From Flavobacteriaceae bacterium (GTDB taxonomy: Bacteria > Bacteroidota > Bacteroidia > Flavobacteriales > Flavobacteriaceae): 64,000 nucleotides of DNA. The stretch is from NCBI GenBank assembly GCA_029243245.1, contig JAQWSK010000010.1, forward strand, positions 62,001-126,000. The letters run 5' to 3'. Below are positions 8,699-17,504 of this stretch, one piece after another. The translations under genes were made by a program, and so were the position numbers. How positions within the stretch are numbered: the first letter of the stretch is position 1; every line of letters begins with the position of its first letter. Below the pieces are notes generated by a model. That model did no database searches and had not been told where the DNA came from. It worked only from the letters and a program-made list of their open reading frames with translations.

Positions 8699-11600
8699 CT
8701 ATTTCTTGAAAATAAAACGACTTAGTGTGTCTCTATTCCGACCTACCCAGACCTGATTTTTGTCTACAACCAAAGATCTAATTTCTCCAGTTATATTAAA
8801 TCCTTTTCCATTTGGTTGAAATATTAATCCTTTAGGTGTGTTTTCTAAAAACAATCCATAGCTAGCATCATAAATACCTGCCTCAGGCTTAACATTATAA
8901 AGGTTTCCGCCCATTAATAAATCCATATCCCCGTCTTTATCAACATCAGCATGAGTAATTGAATACACTGGACTAAACTGAACTTGTTTTGGAAGTGAAA
9001 TTTCAGAAAAATTAAAATTACCATTATTTTTTAGAGCTATTGTAGAAAGTGTATTTATTGAGCACACATATGCTTCTTCTAATAATTTAGAAGAAAACAT
9101 AGAGTTTAGGTCTGCATTTTTAAAAGTTTTATAATTTGGAAACTTTTTTTTCAAACTTTTCATTTGATCAATTAAGCTATGTCTTAGCGCGTATGGGTAT
9201 TCCTTTCCGTTGTCCGATCTAAAAGCTAAAATACCTTCACCACGGCCATTTCCATCAAAATCATTATAATAACATAAAATTGGATTATCAATAGATGCCT
9301 TAAAACGACTATTAGTTCCATGATTTCCAACAACTATATCTTCTAAACCATCTCCATCAATATCTACTATATCTATTGTATTCCACCAGCCTGTTTTATT
9401 TGTCCATAAATTTTCTTTAAGCGAAAAACTACCATTTATGTTTTCATAAAAATTAATTCCCATAAACTCTCCAACAATTATTAAATCTTTATCCTTGTCA
9501 TTATCAAAATCATAAAAAGCCGCATCAGTTATCATTCCAACATCTTTTATTTCTGGGGCTAGCTTCTCTGTCTTGTTTTCAAAATTTCCATATCCATCAT
9601 TGATTAAAATAAAACCACTTCCAGGAAGTCCATATTGTCCAATTTTTGACCTTTCTCCAACAAAAAGGTCTAAGTCTCCATCAGAATCAATATCTGCATA
9701 AGCAACTGACTCAGAACTAATCTTAGATTTATCATCTGGTAAATTTTGAATGCTTTTTGTAAATCTACCTAAACCATCATTTATAAGTAAAATATCAAAT
9801 AAAGATGGAGAATAAATTGATGTTTCTACTCCTCCAGAAGTCATGTATATATCTAAATCACCATCATTATCTACATCTAATACTGCACTCTCTATATGCT
9901 CAGATTCTTTAATTTTTTCCAATAGTTCACTGTTTTCATCATTATTAACCCATTTATTTGAGTCAGCAAATAAAATTTGTGTAGAATTACCTTTAGCTCC
10001 GGGAAAAATAATATCATTTTTTCCATCCCCATTAAGATCAGCAATACTAATCTTAGGCCCTTGTGTACTTAACATATGGTAATTAAGACGTTCACTATGA
10101 AAATCTACAAACAAATTTTCTTTATGAACAGGAAAATACTTCTGTATGTCCCTTTTAAAAATTAAATCATTTTTTATTAATATTTCCAATTCCTCTTCAA
10201 ATGCATCTGAGATATCAAATTCATGCATAGTATTTACATTTAAATTTTTAGAAATTGTTATTTTACCTGATGGCCAGATTATTTTTATATCTACAATTTT
10301 AGATTTTCCTAGACCAATTGTAGGAATTAAATCCATACTTGACTGAAATCCTCTTACAGGCTGCACTTCATGATACAGTTTGGTTAAGTGTGTGTTTAGT
10401 TCAATTTTAGCCCCTAAAGCATTTCGATTATCATTTAACCCTTTGAGTTTTATTTTGACAAAACTATTTTTTAAATTTTCTGCTTTATTTTTAAATACAA
10501 AAAGAGGCATGTTTACATTATTAACAATCAAATCTAAGTCTCCATCATTGTCAAGGTCACCATATGCTGATCCATTTGAAAAACTAGGAATGTTAAGTCC
10601 AGAGTTATGAAATTTTTTAAAAGCCAAATCACCTGTATTTTTATAAGAATGATTTGGCACTTTATTGGAAGGAATAATATCTATTAATCTTTTATAATCA
10701 ACTTGATTATTTGATACAATTGATTTAATTACCTCATCACTTGCAACGTATTGTAAATAATCTTGATCAGTTAAGTCTTGGTAAATTCCGTTAGCGATGA
10801 ATAAGTCTTTAAAACCATCATTATCCATATCAAAAAATAATGCACCCCAACTCCAATCTGAGGCTTCAACTCCAGACCATCTTCCTATTTCACTAAAAGT
10901 GTTGTTTCCATTATTTAGATGAAGCATATTTCTAGTAAACTGATGATGATAACCGTTTTTAACTACATACTGATATTTATTCCAATCTTCAAACGTAGTT
11001 ACGGTTTTTAGTCTTTGATAATCTGAAGGAAGCATTTCAGTTACAAAAATATCATTTAAACCATCGTTATTCAAATCTGCCATATCCGCACCCATTGAAG
11101 CTCCACTTATAGATCTCATCTGTTCTGTCAACTTTTCTTTAAATGTTCCGTTTTTTTGATTTATATATAAATAATCGCGTTCAAAAAAGTCATTTGAAAC
11201 AAAAATATCTTCCCAATTATCACCATTTATATCACCAACACTAACTCCTAATCCAAACCCAATTACACTTCCATAAATACCAGCTTTTTCACTTGCATCA
11301 AAAAAATTTCCATTAATATTTTCCATTAATTTGTCCCCTCCAAGAGAATCTCTTTTTGGACGTTCATTTCTCCGAAGATCAAAACTTCCAATTGCTTGGT
11401 AAGAATTATTTAAAATATATGCATCTAAGTCACCATCTTTATCATAATCAAAAAATGTAGCATGTGTAGAAAACCCTCGATCTGCTAATCCATATTGCAT
11501 TGCACTTTCAGTAAACGTAAGATCCCCATTATTTATAAATAGCTCATTTTGTTTATTATCTCCTTTTACATCTCCTGAATTACAAACATAAATATCCAAA

Positions 11601-11977
11601 AATCCATCAGCATTAATGTCTACCATCGTAACACCCGTTGCCCATGCTCTTTCCCCTTTGACTCCTGCTAATTCAGTAATATCTTTAAAAATAAAATCTC
11701 CTTGATTTAAAAATAATCTGTTTGACTTTTGATTAGCTGTTAGATATACGTCCAGTAATCCATCATTATTTATATCCCCCAAAGAAACTCCACCTCCATT
11801 ATAATAATTTCGATATTTATAAACATTAAAATCATTACTGAAAGAAAGATCGTTTGAAAAATTAATTCCAGTGGAGTTAGAATCCTGCAACTCAAAAAGC
11901 TTAGATTTTTGATTATTACAACTTAATAAAACAATCATAAGAATGGAAAAAGAAAAATACTTATTTAATAAACTCAT
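8699..11977 (-). CDS. FG-GAP/VCBS repeat lipoprotein with ASPIC/UnbV domain (copy 2)
   Basis: 1,092 residues, lipoprotein signal ending in VLLSCNNQ (Cys20). The layout equals that of copy 1: N-terminal propeller repeats starting with YYNGGGVSLGDINNDG, a central ASPIC/UnbV segment (ALGAKIELN, PVRGFQSSMDLIPTIGLGKS, IIWPSGKITI) and a second repeat block (for example DLNGDGKNDIIFPGAKGN, DVDNDGDLDIYMTSGG). The C-terminal part retains repeats to the end (THADVDKDGDMDLLMGGN). It lies between the unknown lipoprotein gene (1 bp upstream) and copy 1 (2 bp downstream), so the four genes are translated from one message. Function unknown; surface exposure and calcium-stabilised propellers are inferred from the family. 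Confidence 0.9.
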   Translation of the reverse strand: MSLLNKYFSFSILMIVLLSCNNQKSKLFELQDSNSTGINFSNDLSFSNDFNVYKYRNYYNGGGVSLGDINNDGLLDVYLTANQKSNRLFLNQGDFIFKDITELAGVKGERAWATGVTMVDINADGFLDIYVCNSGDVKGDNKQNELFINNGDLTFTESAMQYGLADRGFSTHATFFDYDKDGDLDAYILNNSYQAIGSFDLRRNERPKRDSLGGDKLMENINGNFFDASEKAGIYGSVIGFGLGVSVGDINGDNWEDIFVSNDFFERDYLYINQKNGTFKEKLTEQMRSISGASMGADMADLNNDGLNDIFVTEMLPSDYQRLKTVTTFEDWNKYQYVVKNGYHHQFTRNMLHLNNGNNTFSEIGRWSGVEASDWSWGALFFDMDNDGFKDLFIANGIYQDLTDQDYLQYVASDEVIKSIVSNNQVDYKRLIDIIPSNKVPNHSYKNTGDLAFKKFHNSGLNIPSFSNGSAYGDLDNDGDLDLIVNNVNMPLFVFKNKAENLKNSFVKIKLKGLNDNRNALGAKIELNTHLTKLYHEVQPVRGFQSSMDLIPTIGLGKSKIVDIKIIWPSGKITISKNLNVNTMHEFDISDAFEEELEILIKNDLIFKRDIQKYFPVHKENLFVDFHSERLNYHMLSTQGPKISIADLNGDGKNDIIFPGAKGNSTQILFADSNKWVNNDENSELLEKIKESEHIESAVLDVDNDGDLDIYMTSGGVETSIYSPSLFDILLINDGLGRFTKSIQNLPDDKSKISSESVAYADIDSDGDLDLFVGERSKIGQYGLPGSGFILINDGYGNFENKTEKLAPEIKDVGMITDAAFYDFDNDKDKDLIIVGEFMGINFYENINGSFSLKENLWTNKTGWWNTIDIVDIDGDGLEDIVVGNHGTNSRFKASIDNPILCYYNDFDGNGRGEGILAFRSDNGKEYPYALRHSLIDQMKSLKKKFPNYKTFKNADLNSMFSSKLLEEAYVCSINTLSTIALKNNGNFNFSEISLPKQVQFSPVYSITHADVDKDGDMDLLMGGNLYNVKPEAGIYDASYGLFLENTPKGLIFQPNGKGFNITGEIRSLVVDKNQVWVGRNRDTLSRFIFKK

Positions 11978-11978
11978 A

Positions 11979-12563
11979 TTATTTAATTTTTCTGTTTAAA
12001 TCTTCAATGATCAATTCTACAAATCTATTATCATATACATATGCCGTCACTTGACGATTTCCATCAACTTTTACCATAATTGGTAATCCGTTTATATCTT
12101 TATTTAAATTTATAAATGAATTTCCTGAAAAAATAGATTCAATCATTTTCATACCTTCATCTAACAATGAATCTTTTTGTAAGTTTTTTGCAACTGGATC
12201 CCATCCCAAATACGATATACGCATTTTCATACCTGTCATTATTTTTTTATCATCAAAAATTCCATAGAATAAAAGCTCCATGTTGTAATTAGGGTTATAT
12301 ATTGGTGAAACAGAATCAAGAACATGTCTGACAAATTGATTGCTAGGGCCTTGATTAATTAACTTTTTTTTATTTAACTCCCAACAATGAGTATAAAAGT
12401 CTTTTTGTGTTTGACCCAATTTTAATCCAAAGATCAGATCTGTATAATTTTTTCCTGAAGACATTTCTCGATTAACAGTTCTGTCATATTCAGATTGACA
12501 AGATGTGATTAAAACCAATAGACTAGAAATAAAAACTATTTTCAATAATTTAGGGTATTTCAT
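11979..12563 (-). CDS. Unknown lipoprotein inside the FG-GAP operon
   Basis: I do not recognise this family. From the ATG at 12563 the product is 194 residues with a clean lipoprotein signal peptide (LKIVFISSLLVLITSCQS). The frame is open further upstream to an in-frame ATG at 12581 and a TTG at 12593, but the 12563 start gives the best signal peptide and only a 14-bp overlap with the preceding FG-GAP gene. The mature part has no repeats, membrane segments or obvious catalytic motif; it is mixed alpha/beta in look, with a single Cys (THCWELNKKK). Its position between two FG-GAP lipoproteins, with overlaps and a 1-bp gap, suggests a partner of those proteins. That is inference from context only. 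Confidence 0.75.
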   Translation of the reverse strand: MKYPKLLKIVFISSLLVLITSCQSEYDRTVNREMSSGKNYTDLIFGLKLGQTQKDFYTHCWELNKKKLINQGPSNQFVRHVLDSVSPIYNPNYNMELLFYGIFDDKKIMTGMKMRISYLGWDPVAKNLQKDSLLDEGMKMIESIFSGNSFINLNKDINGLPIMVKVDGNRQVTAYVYDNRFVELIIEDLNRKIK

Positions 12564-15500
12564 AAAATTGAAATGTTTCATTGTTAATAGCAAAAATTAA
12601 ATATTCTTTTTTTTCAAGCCATATAGAAGCAATTCGTCTAATTTGACCATTAATTCCAAGGCTCATAGGAGCTTCATTAAAATAATTATCTTGTTGTTTG
12701 GAGTTTAAGGATAAAACCCATCCTTTTGAAGCATCATAACTCCCGAACTGTGGTTTAACTAAATATTGATTTCCCCCCAAATATAAGAAGTTTTGCTTCG
12801 TTTTAATATTCTTTTTTGAAAGGATACTATATATTGGACTATACTGAATTTCATCTGGCAAATTTACTTGTGTAAAATTATTATTTTTAGAAATAAATAA
12901 TGTAGTTTCTAATTTGTTTAACTGTAAGATTTGAGATTCTGAAATTTGAGATTGACCAACAATTTCTTCTATAGTTTTTTCAGCATAATCTTTGTAAAAA
13001 ACAATTTTCTTTTTTAAAACAGGTAACTGGGTAATTAATTCATCTTTATCTAATACAGGATAATAATTTCCATCTTCGGTTTGCATACAAAGAATTTGTT
13101 CTAAACTTCCATTATCATCAAAATCATTAATATACATTCTCATGTTTTTTTCTAAAAATGAATTTGTTCCATGATTTCCAACTACAAAATCCATTTTACC
13201 ATCTTTATTATAATCAATTAATTCAATTGTATTCCATAAACCAGATGTCTTTTGTAAACCATATAAATTTGTTTGATTCTCAAATATTCCATTTTTATTA
13301 ATTAAAATAGTAATTGGCATCCATTCTCCAACAACAACTAAATCAATCCAATCATCATTGTTGAAATCATGAAATTTCGCATCAGTAATCATGCCTAGAT
13401 CTTTAAGTGCAATTTGATTTTGTTCTTTAAAAATATTTTCACCTTCATTTAACATTAAAACTCCATCAACTTTTTTTCCATAAGTTTGGAGATCATAACG
13501 CTGACCAAAAAAAAGATCAGGTAATCCATCTTTATTAATATCTGCTGAAGCTAATGCCTTAGTTGAAAATTTGTTTTCAAAAGGGAGGGCATTTATTTTT
13601 TTTGTAAAATTTCCAAAACCATCATTTACATAATATCTGTCATTAATTGAAGGACTATAAATAGAGAAAGATTTTCCTCCACTTGCTACTACTAAATCTA
13701 AATCTCCATCTTGATCACCGTCAATAAAAAGAGCATTTGTATCTTCTGACTCTTTATCTTCATTTAAAAAATCATTATTTAACTCATAAAAGGCACCCAA
13801 ATTGGAAACAAAAAGTGATCCTTTTTGATTTTTTCCTCCTCCAACAAAGATGTCCTCTTTTCCATCTGAATTAATGTCTCCTATTGCTAGGGCTGGTCCT
13901 TCATTATGCCTCATTTGAGTTAATAACCTCTCTCTATTAAATTCAATAAATTCATTTTCAATGTGTTTAAATTTAAAAAGTTGATTATTATTAGTCAACT
14001 TTAATTTAGGTTTTTGGAAAACTGTTTTACCCGAATTTTTATCTAATTTGATTAATTTATTTGTTATTAAATTATAATATGCTTTTTGATCTCCGTTGGG
14101 CCATGTAACATACAAACTGTCAATTTTTTCAACACTTCCAACCCCAAAATGTATTCTATGACTAACTGACGACTGAAAGCCTCTTGATGGAAATAGTTCA
14201 GCCATATATTTTTTTTGATCATTATACAAGATAAGTTTTGAACCTATTGCATTCGTGTTTTTATTATTCCCAATTAACTTAATTTGTATGCTTCTTTTTG
14301 TAATTGTATCTGTTTTATTTTGGTATATAAATGATTCCATATTCACATTATTTACAACTAAATCCAAGTCTCCATCGTTGTCTAGGTCCGCATATGAATT
14401 TCCATTACTAAAGCTTGGTTGGTCTAGACCCCATTTTTCAGTAACATTCTCAAAATTAAAATTCCCTATATTTCTATAAGCAAAATTAGGAACTGCTTTA
14501 GAGGGCATGATATCAATAAGTTTTTTTATTACTTCTTCTTTTTTTCTCATTAACATTCTAACCTGCTCCTCATTGGCCATATAAGCTAAATAATCTCTGT
14601 CTAGTAGATCCTTATTAATTCCATTTGCTATAAATATATCTCTTAATCCATCGTTATCCATGTCAAATAGAAGAGATGCCCAACTCCATTCTGTAGCTGC
14701 AACTCCACTTTTTCTTCCAATTTCAAGAAATCCATTTTCACCCATATTTCTTTGCAAAACATTTCTTGGAAATTGTTTAGCATATCCTTTAGATTCCCTA
14801 AGCTTAAACTTATCCCAGGAATCATACATAGCTTTAGTTTTTTTTCTTTTTAATGATGAAGGAAGCATTTCAGTTACTAATAAATCAGAATTTAAATCAT
14901 TGTCTAAATCGGCAGCATCTGCTCCCATCGATCCCATTGATAATGCATCAAAATATACATCTGAAGATTCAATAAAATTTCCATCTTGTGCATTGATATA
15001 CAAATAATCCTTTTCAAAAAAATCATTAGAGATAAATAGATCTGGCCAATTATCATTATTGAAATCACTTACAGTAATTCCTAGTCCAAATCCAATCGCG
15101 CTATTATACATCCCAACTTTTTCAGTTACATCAACGAAAAACCCGTTTTGATTTTCTAAAAATTTATTTCCGTTGTTATTCGGATCAGGAATACTTCTTT
15201 GATCCTTAATTAGATCATATCCTCCAACTGAACGAATGGAGTTGTTTAAAATGTAAGCATCTAGATCACCGTCTTTATCATAATCTAAAAAAGCAGCATG
15301 AACTGATAATCCTGTTATATCTAATCCATAAGATTTAGAGCTTTCTTTAAAAGTAAGATCTCCTTGATTTATAAAAAGTTCATTATGTCTATTATTTCCT
15401 CCCGGCTTTCCCGATTTGCAAACATAGATATCTAACAATCCATCACCGTTTATGTCCACAAAAGTAGAGCCTGTTGACCAAATTTCAGGACAGGAAACAC

Positions 15501-15795
15501 CTGCTTTTTCCGTTATATCTTCAAACTTCCAATTTCCCTTATTTATATAAAGCTTATTATTTACTATGTTTCCTGTGAAATAAATATCTATCAGACCATC
15601 ATTATTAATATCTCCCATTGAAACTCCAGCACCATTATAAAAGTTTCTATATGTATAAGGGTTAAATTCTTCAGTATAAGACAAGGTGTTTTCAAATGAA
15701 ATCCCTGTTGATTTATCCATTAAATCAAACAAAGTATCAGGGCTATTACATCCAAAGAATAAAAAAATGCTTAAAATAAAGATACAAGTTCTCAT
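12550..15795 (-). CDS. FG-GAP/VCBS repeat lipoprotein with ASPIC/UnbV domain (copy 3)
   Basis: 1,081 residues with lipoprotein signal (IFLFFGCNSP, Cys16). It opens with the shared block FYNGAGVSMGDINNDGLIDIYF and continues with repeats such as DINGDGLLDIYV and DYDKDGDLDAYI. The central ASPIC/UnbV part is clear (AIGSKLILYND, FPSRGFQSSVSHRIHFGVGS, VTWPNGDQK). The second repeat half includes GDINSDGKEDIFVGGGKNQ and DGDQDGDLDLVVASGG. It is the first gene after the susCD1 terminator, with its ATG only 15 nt beyond the T-run, leaving no room for a separate promoter. Closest in architecture to copies 1, 2 and 4 of this window, so these are paralogues that arose by duplication. Confidence 0.9.
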   Translation of the reverse strand: MRTCIFILSIFLFFGCNSPDTLFDLMDKSTGISFENTLSYTEEFNPYTYRNFYNGAGVSMGDINNDGLIDIYFTGNIVNNKLYINKGNWKFEDITEKAGVSCPEIWSTGSTFVDINGDGLLDIYVCKSGKPGGNNRHNELFINQGDLTFKESSKSYGLDITGLSVHAAFLDYDKDGDLDAYILNNSIRSVGGYDLIKDQRSIPDPNNNGNKFLENQNGFFVDVTEKVGMYNSAIGFGLGITVSDFNNDNWPDLFISNDFFEKDYLYINAQDGNFIESSDVYFDALSMGSMGADAADLDNDLNSDLLVTEMLPSSLKRKKTKAMYDSWDKFKLRESKGYAKQFPRNVLQRNMGENGFLEIGRKSGVAATEWSWASLLFDMDNDGLRDIFIANGINKDLLDRDYLAYMANEEQVRMLMRKKEEVIKKLIDIMPSKAVPNFAYRNIGNFNFENVTEKWGLDQPSFSNGNSYADLDNDGDLDLVVNNVNMESFIYQNKTDTITKRSIQIKLIGNNKNTNAIGSKLILYNDQKKYMAELFPSRGFQSSVSHRIHFGVGSVEKIDSLYVTWPNGDQKAYYNLITNKLIKLDKNSGKTVFQKPKLKLTNNNQLFKFKHIENEFIEFNRERLLTQMRHNEGPALAIGDINSDGKEDIFVGGGKNQKGSLFVSNLGAFYELNNDFLNEDKESEDTNALFIDGDQDGDLDLVVASGGKSFSIYSPSINDRYYVNDGFGNFTKKINALPFENKFSTKALASADINKDGLPDLFFGQRYDLQTYGKKVDGVLMLNEGENIFKEQNQIALKDLGMITDAKFHDFNNDDWIDLVVVGEWMPITILINKNGIFENQTNLYGLQKTSGLWNTIELIDYNKDGKMDFVVGNHGTNSFLEKNMRMYINDFDDNGSLEQILCMQTEDGNYYPVLDKDELITQLPVLKKKIVFYKDYAEKTIEEIVGQSQISESQILQLNKLETTLFISKNNNFTQVNLPDEIQYSPIYSILSKKNIKTKQNFLYLGGNQYLVKPQFGSYDASKGWVLSLNSKQQDNYFNEAPMSLGINGQIRRIASIWLEKKEYLIFAINNETFQFYEIP

Positions 15796-15810
15796 AAATA
15801 GTATAAATAT

Positions 15811-15840
15811 AAAAAGGCTGCTCTTAAAAAGAGCAGCCTT
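15811..15840 (-). terminator. Intrinsic terminator after susD1
   Basis: A perfect 12-bp stem (AAGGCTGCTCTT / AAGAGCAGCCTT) with a 3-nt loop, followed on the minus strand by a run of T. It lies 26 bp after the susD1 stop and 15 bp before the next start codon, so it should cut most susCD1 transcripts before the lipoprotein genes. Confidence 0.88.
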
Positions 15841-15866
15841 AAAATAAATTTAATATAAATCAGGTT

Positions 15867-17486
15867 TTAATAACCTGGATTTTGACTATAACCATTGTTT
15901 TGAACTGCGTCAAGTGGAATTGGAAATAAAGCTTTGTGAGCTGGAGAGGCAGTTTTTTCCCACCATGTTCCAGAACTATATAATCCAAAACGAATCAAGT
16001 CAGTTCTACGAGATGATTCTTGAAACATCTCACGTCCTCTTTCTGCTAAAAACTCAGTCTCATCCATTGAAGTATATGCACTAACTCCAGCTCGTGATCT
16101 AACAGCATTTAAAGCAGCAAGTGCTTGAGGATCGTTCCAGTTGTTTTGAGAACGCATTCGTGCCTCAGCATACGTTAGCATTATATCTCCTAACCTTAGG
16201 ATTGGAAAATCATTACTCTGATCAGGACGTCCAAATTGTTGAAAACTAAACTTTCCTAAACGAGCTCCACCTTCTCGAAATGCGTTAGGTTCTAATTCAT
16301 TAATATACGGAGTGTAGTCTAATACAATACCTCCTGGATCATCTGCAGCAAAGTCATTTAAAGCACTTCCCCCATAGTCTTTTTGAGGTCCAGCTATAAA
16401 ATTATTAGCTCTTCGAGCATCATTTGAATCATATGAATTGTAGAACTCCTCTAAAGCAGCATAGCCATTCCATGGCTGTGCTTCAAAATTCCAAGTCAAC
16501 TGACTTGCATAGTGGAGAGTCATTTTAGCAAAATTCATTCCTCCTGCGGTAGCTTCATCATAGTTTACTGAGAAAATATGCTCAACATTATTATCGTTGT
16601 TAGGAGCAAAAACCGCAGCATACCCTTCAAGGTTAGTTGGATCTTCTGCTACATCAGGTCGTTTAGCTAAATTAGGCACACTACAACCTGAACTACAAAG
16701 TTGGTATGCGTTTGAGTCCATTATTATCTTAGCAGCAAGCTCAGCTTTTTCATAAGTAGCTGCACTGGCAGTCCCCAAATAAGTCGCATGATTTAAATAC
16801 AATTTAGTTAAAAAGCCAAGGGCTCCATAGCGATTTACACGATAAACACTAGATGAAGCGGGAAGACCTGCATCAGAAAATGCAGTGCTAGCTGTAATTT
16901 CAGTAGTACCTAAAGCATCTAAAAGCTCAGACTCAACAAATGCATATAATTGAGCAGGTGTTGACTGCGAAGCCTCCACGCCAGGAGTAGTAACTATCTT
17001 AACGCTTCCGTAAAGATCTAACATTCTCCAATAAAAATAAGCACGCAATGCTCTCATTTGAGCAATTTCTGGTGCTGATAATCCTAGATTAGCAATAGCA
17101 TCATTGATAGCGCCAATGGCACCATATTGGCCACCCCATGTGTTACCAATAATACCATTTGTTGCGTCATAAGTGTGACGATGCATTTGAACCAATACAC
17201 CACCGTCATACCAGTCACCACCTTTAGCTGCAATGGCCATTTCATCAGAAGGTAAGCCCTGAATACTAAAATAGCCAAAGTGATTAGCAGTACCTGACCA
17301 TTGTAATTGTGAATATGCACCTGCTAGTGCATCTCCAGCTCCTCCAGCACCACCACCTACAGCAGGGGCACTACTTGATACTGCGTTGGTAATATCTCCT
17401 ACTAATTCTTCTTCTAAATCAGTACAAGAAAAAATCATAGCAGAAACAGATGTTGCAAGAAGCAAATTTTTGAAAATACTTTTCAT
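15867..17486 (-). CDS. SusD/RagB-family outer-membrane nutrient-binding lipoprotein 1
   Basis: 539 residues with lipoprotein signal SAMIFSCTD. The family hallmarks are the N-terminal helical TPR-like part (ALRAYFYWRMLDLYGSVKIVTTP near residues 145-165), the SusD C-terminal block with LRLGDIMLTYAEARMRSQN and ALNAVRSRAGV, and the final EL-type segment ERGREMFQESSRRTDLIRFG followed by the typical ending HKALFPIPLDAVQNN...NPGY. SusD proteins form a lid on the SusC transporter and capture oligosaccharide or peptide ligands at the cell surface. The gene follows susC1 by 18 bp. The ligand cannot be told from sequence. The early mature region is rich in Ala and Gly (VGGGAGGAGDALAGAYSQL), likely a flexible linker. 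Confidence 0.95.
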   Translation of the reverse strand: MKSIFKNLLLATSVSAMIFSCTDLEEELVGDITNAVSSSAPAVGGGAGGAGDALAGAYSQLQWSGTANHFGYFSIQGLPSDEMAIAAKGGDWYDGGVLVQMHRHTYDATNGIIGNTWGGQYGAIGAINDAIANLGLSAPEIAQMRALRAYFYWRMLDLYGSVKIVTTPGVEASQSTPAQLYAFVESELLDALGTTEITASTAFSDAGLPASSSVYRVNRYGALGFLTKLYLNHATYLGTASAATYEKAELAAKIIMDSNAYQLCSSGCSVPNLAKRPDVAEDPTNLEGYAAVFAPNNDNNVEHIFSVNYDEATAGGMNFAKMTLHYASQLTWNFEAQPWNGYAALEEFYNSYDSNDARRANNFIAGPQKDYGGSALNDFAADDPGGIVLDYTPYINELEPNAFREGGARLGKFSFQQFGRPDQSNDFPILRLGDIMLTYAEARMRSQNNWNDPQALAALNAVRSRAGVSAYTSMDETEFLAERGREMFQESSRRTDLIRFGLYSSGTWWEKTASPAHKALFPIPLDAVQNNGYSQNPGY

Positions 17487-17504
17487 AATTTCTTTGTTTT
17501 TTAA

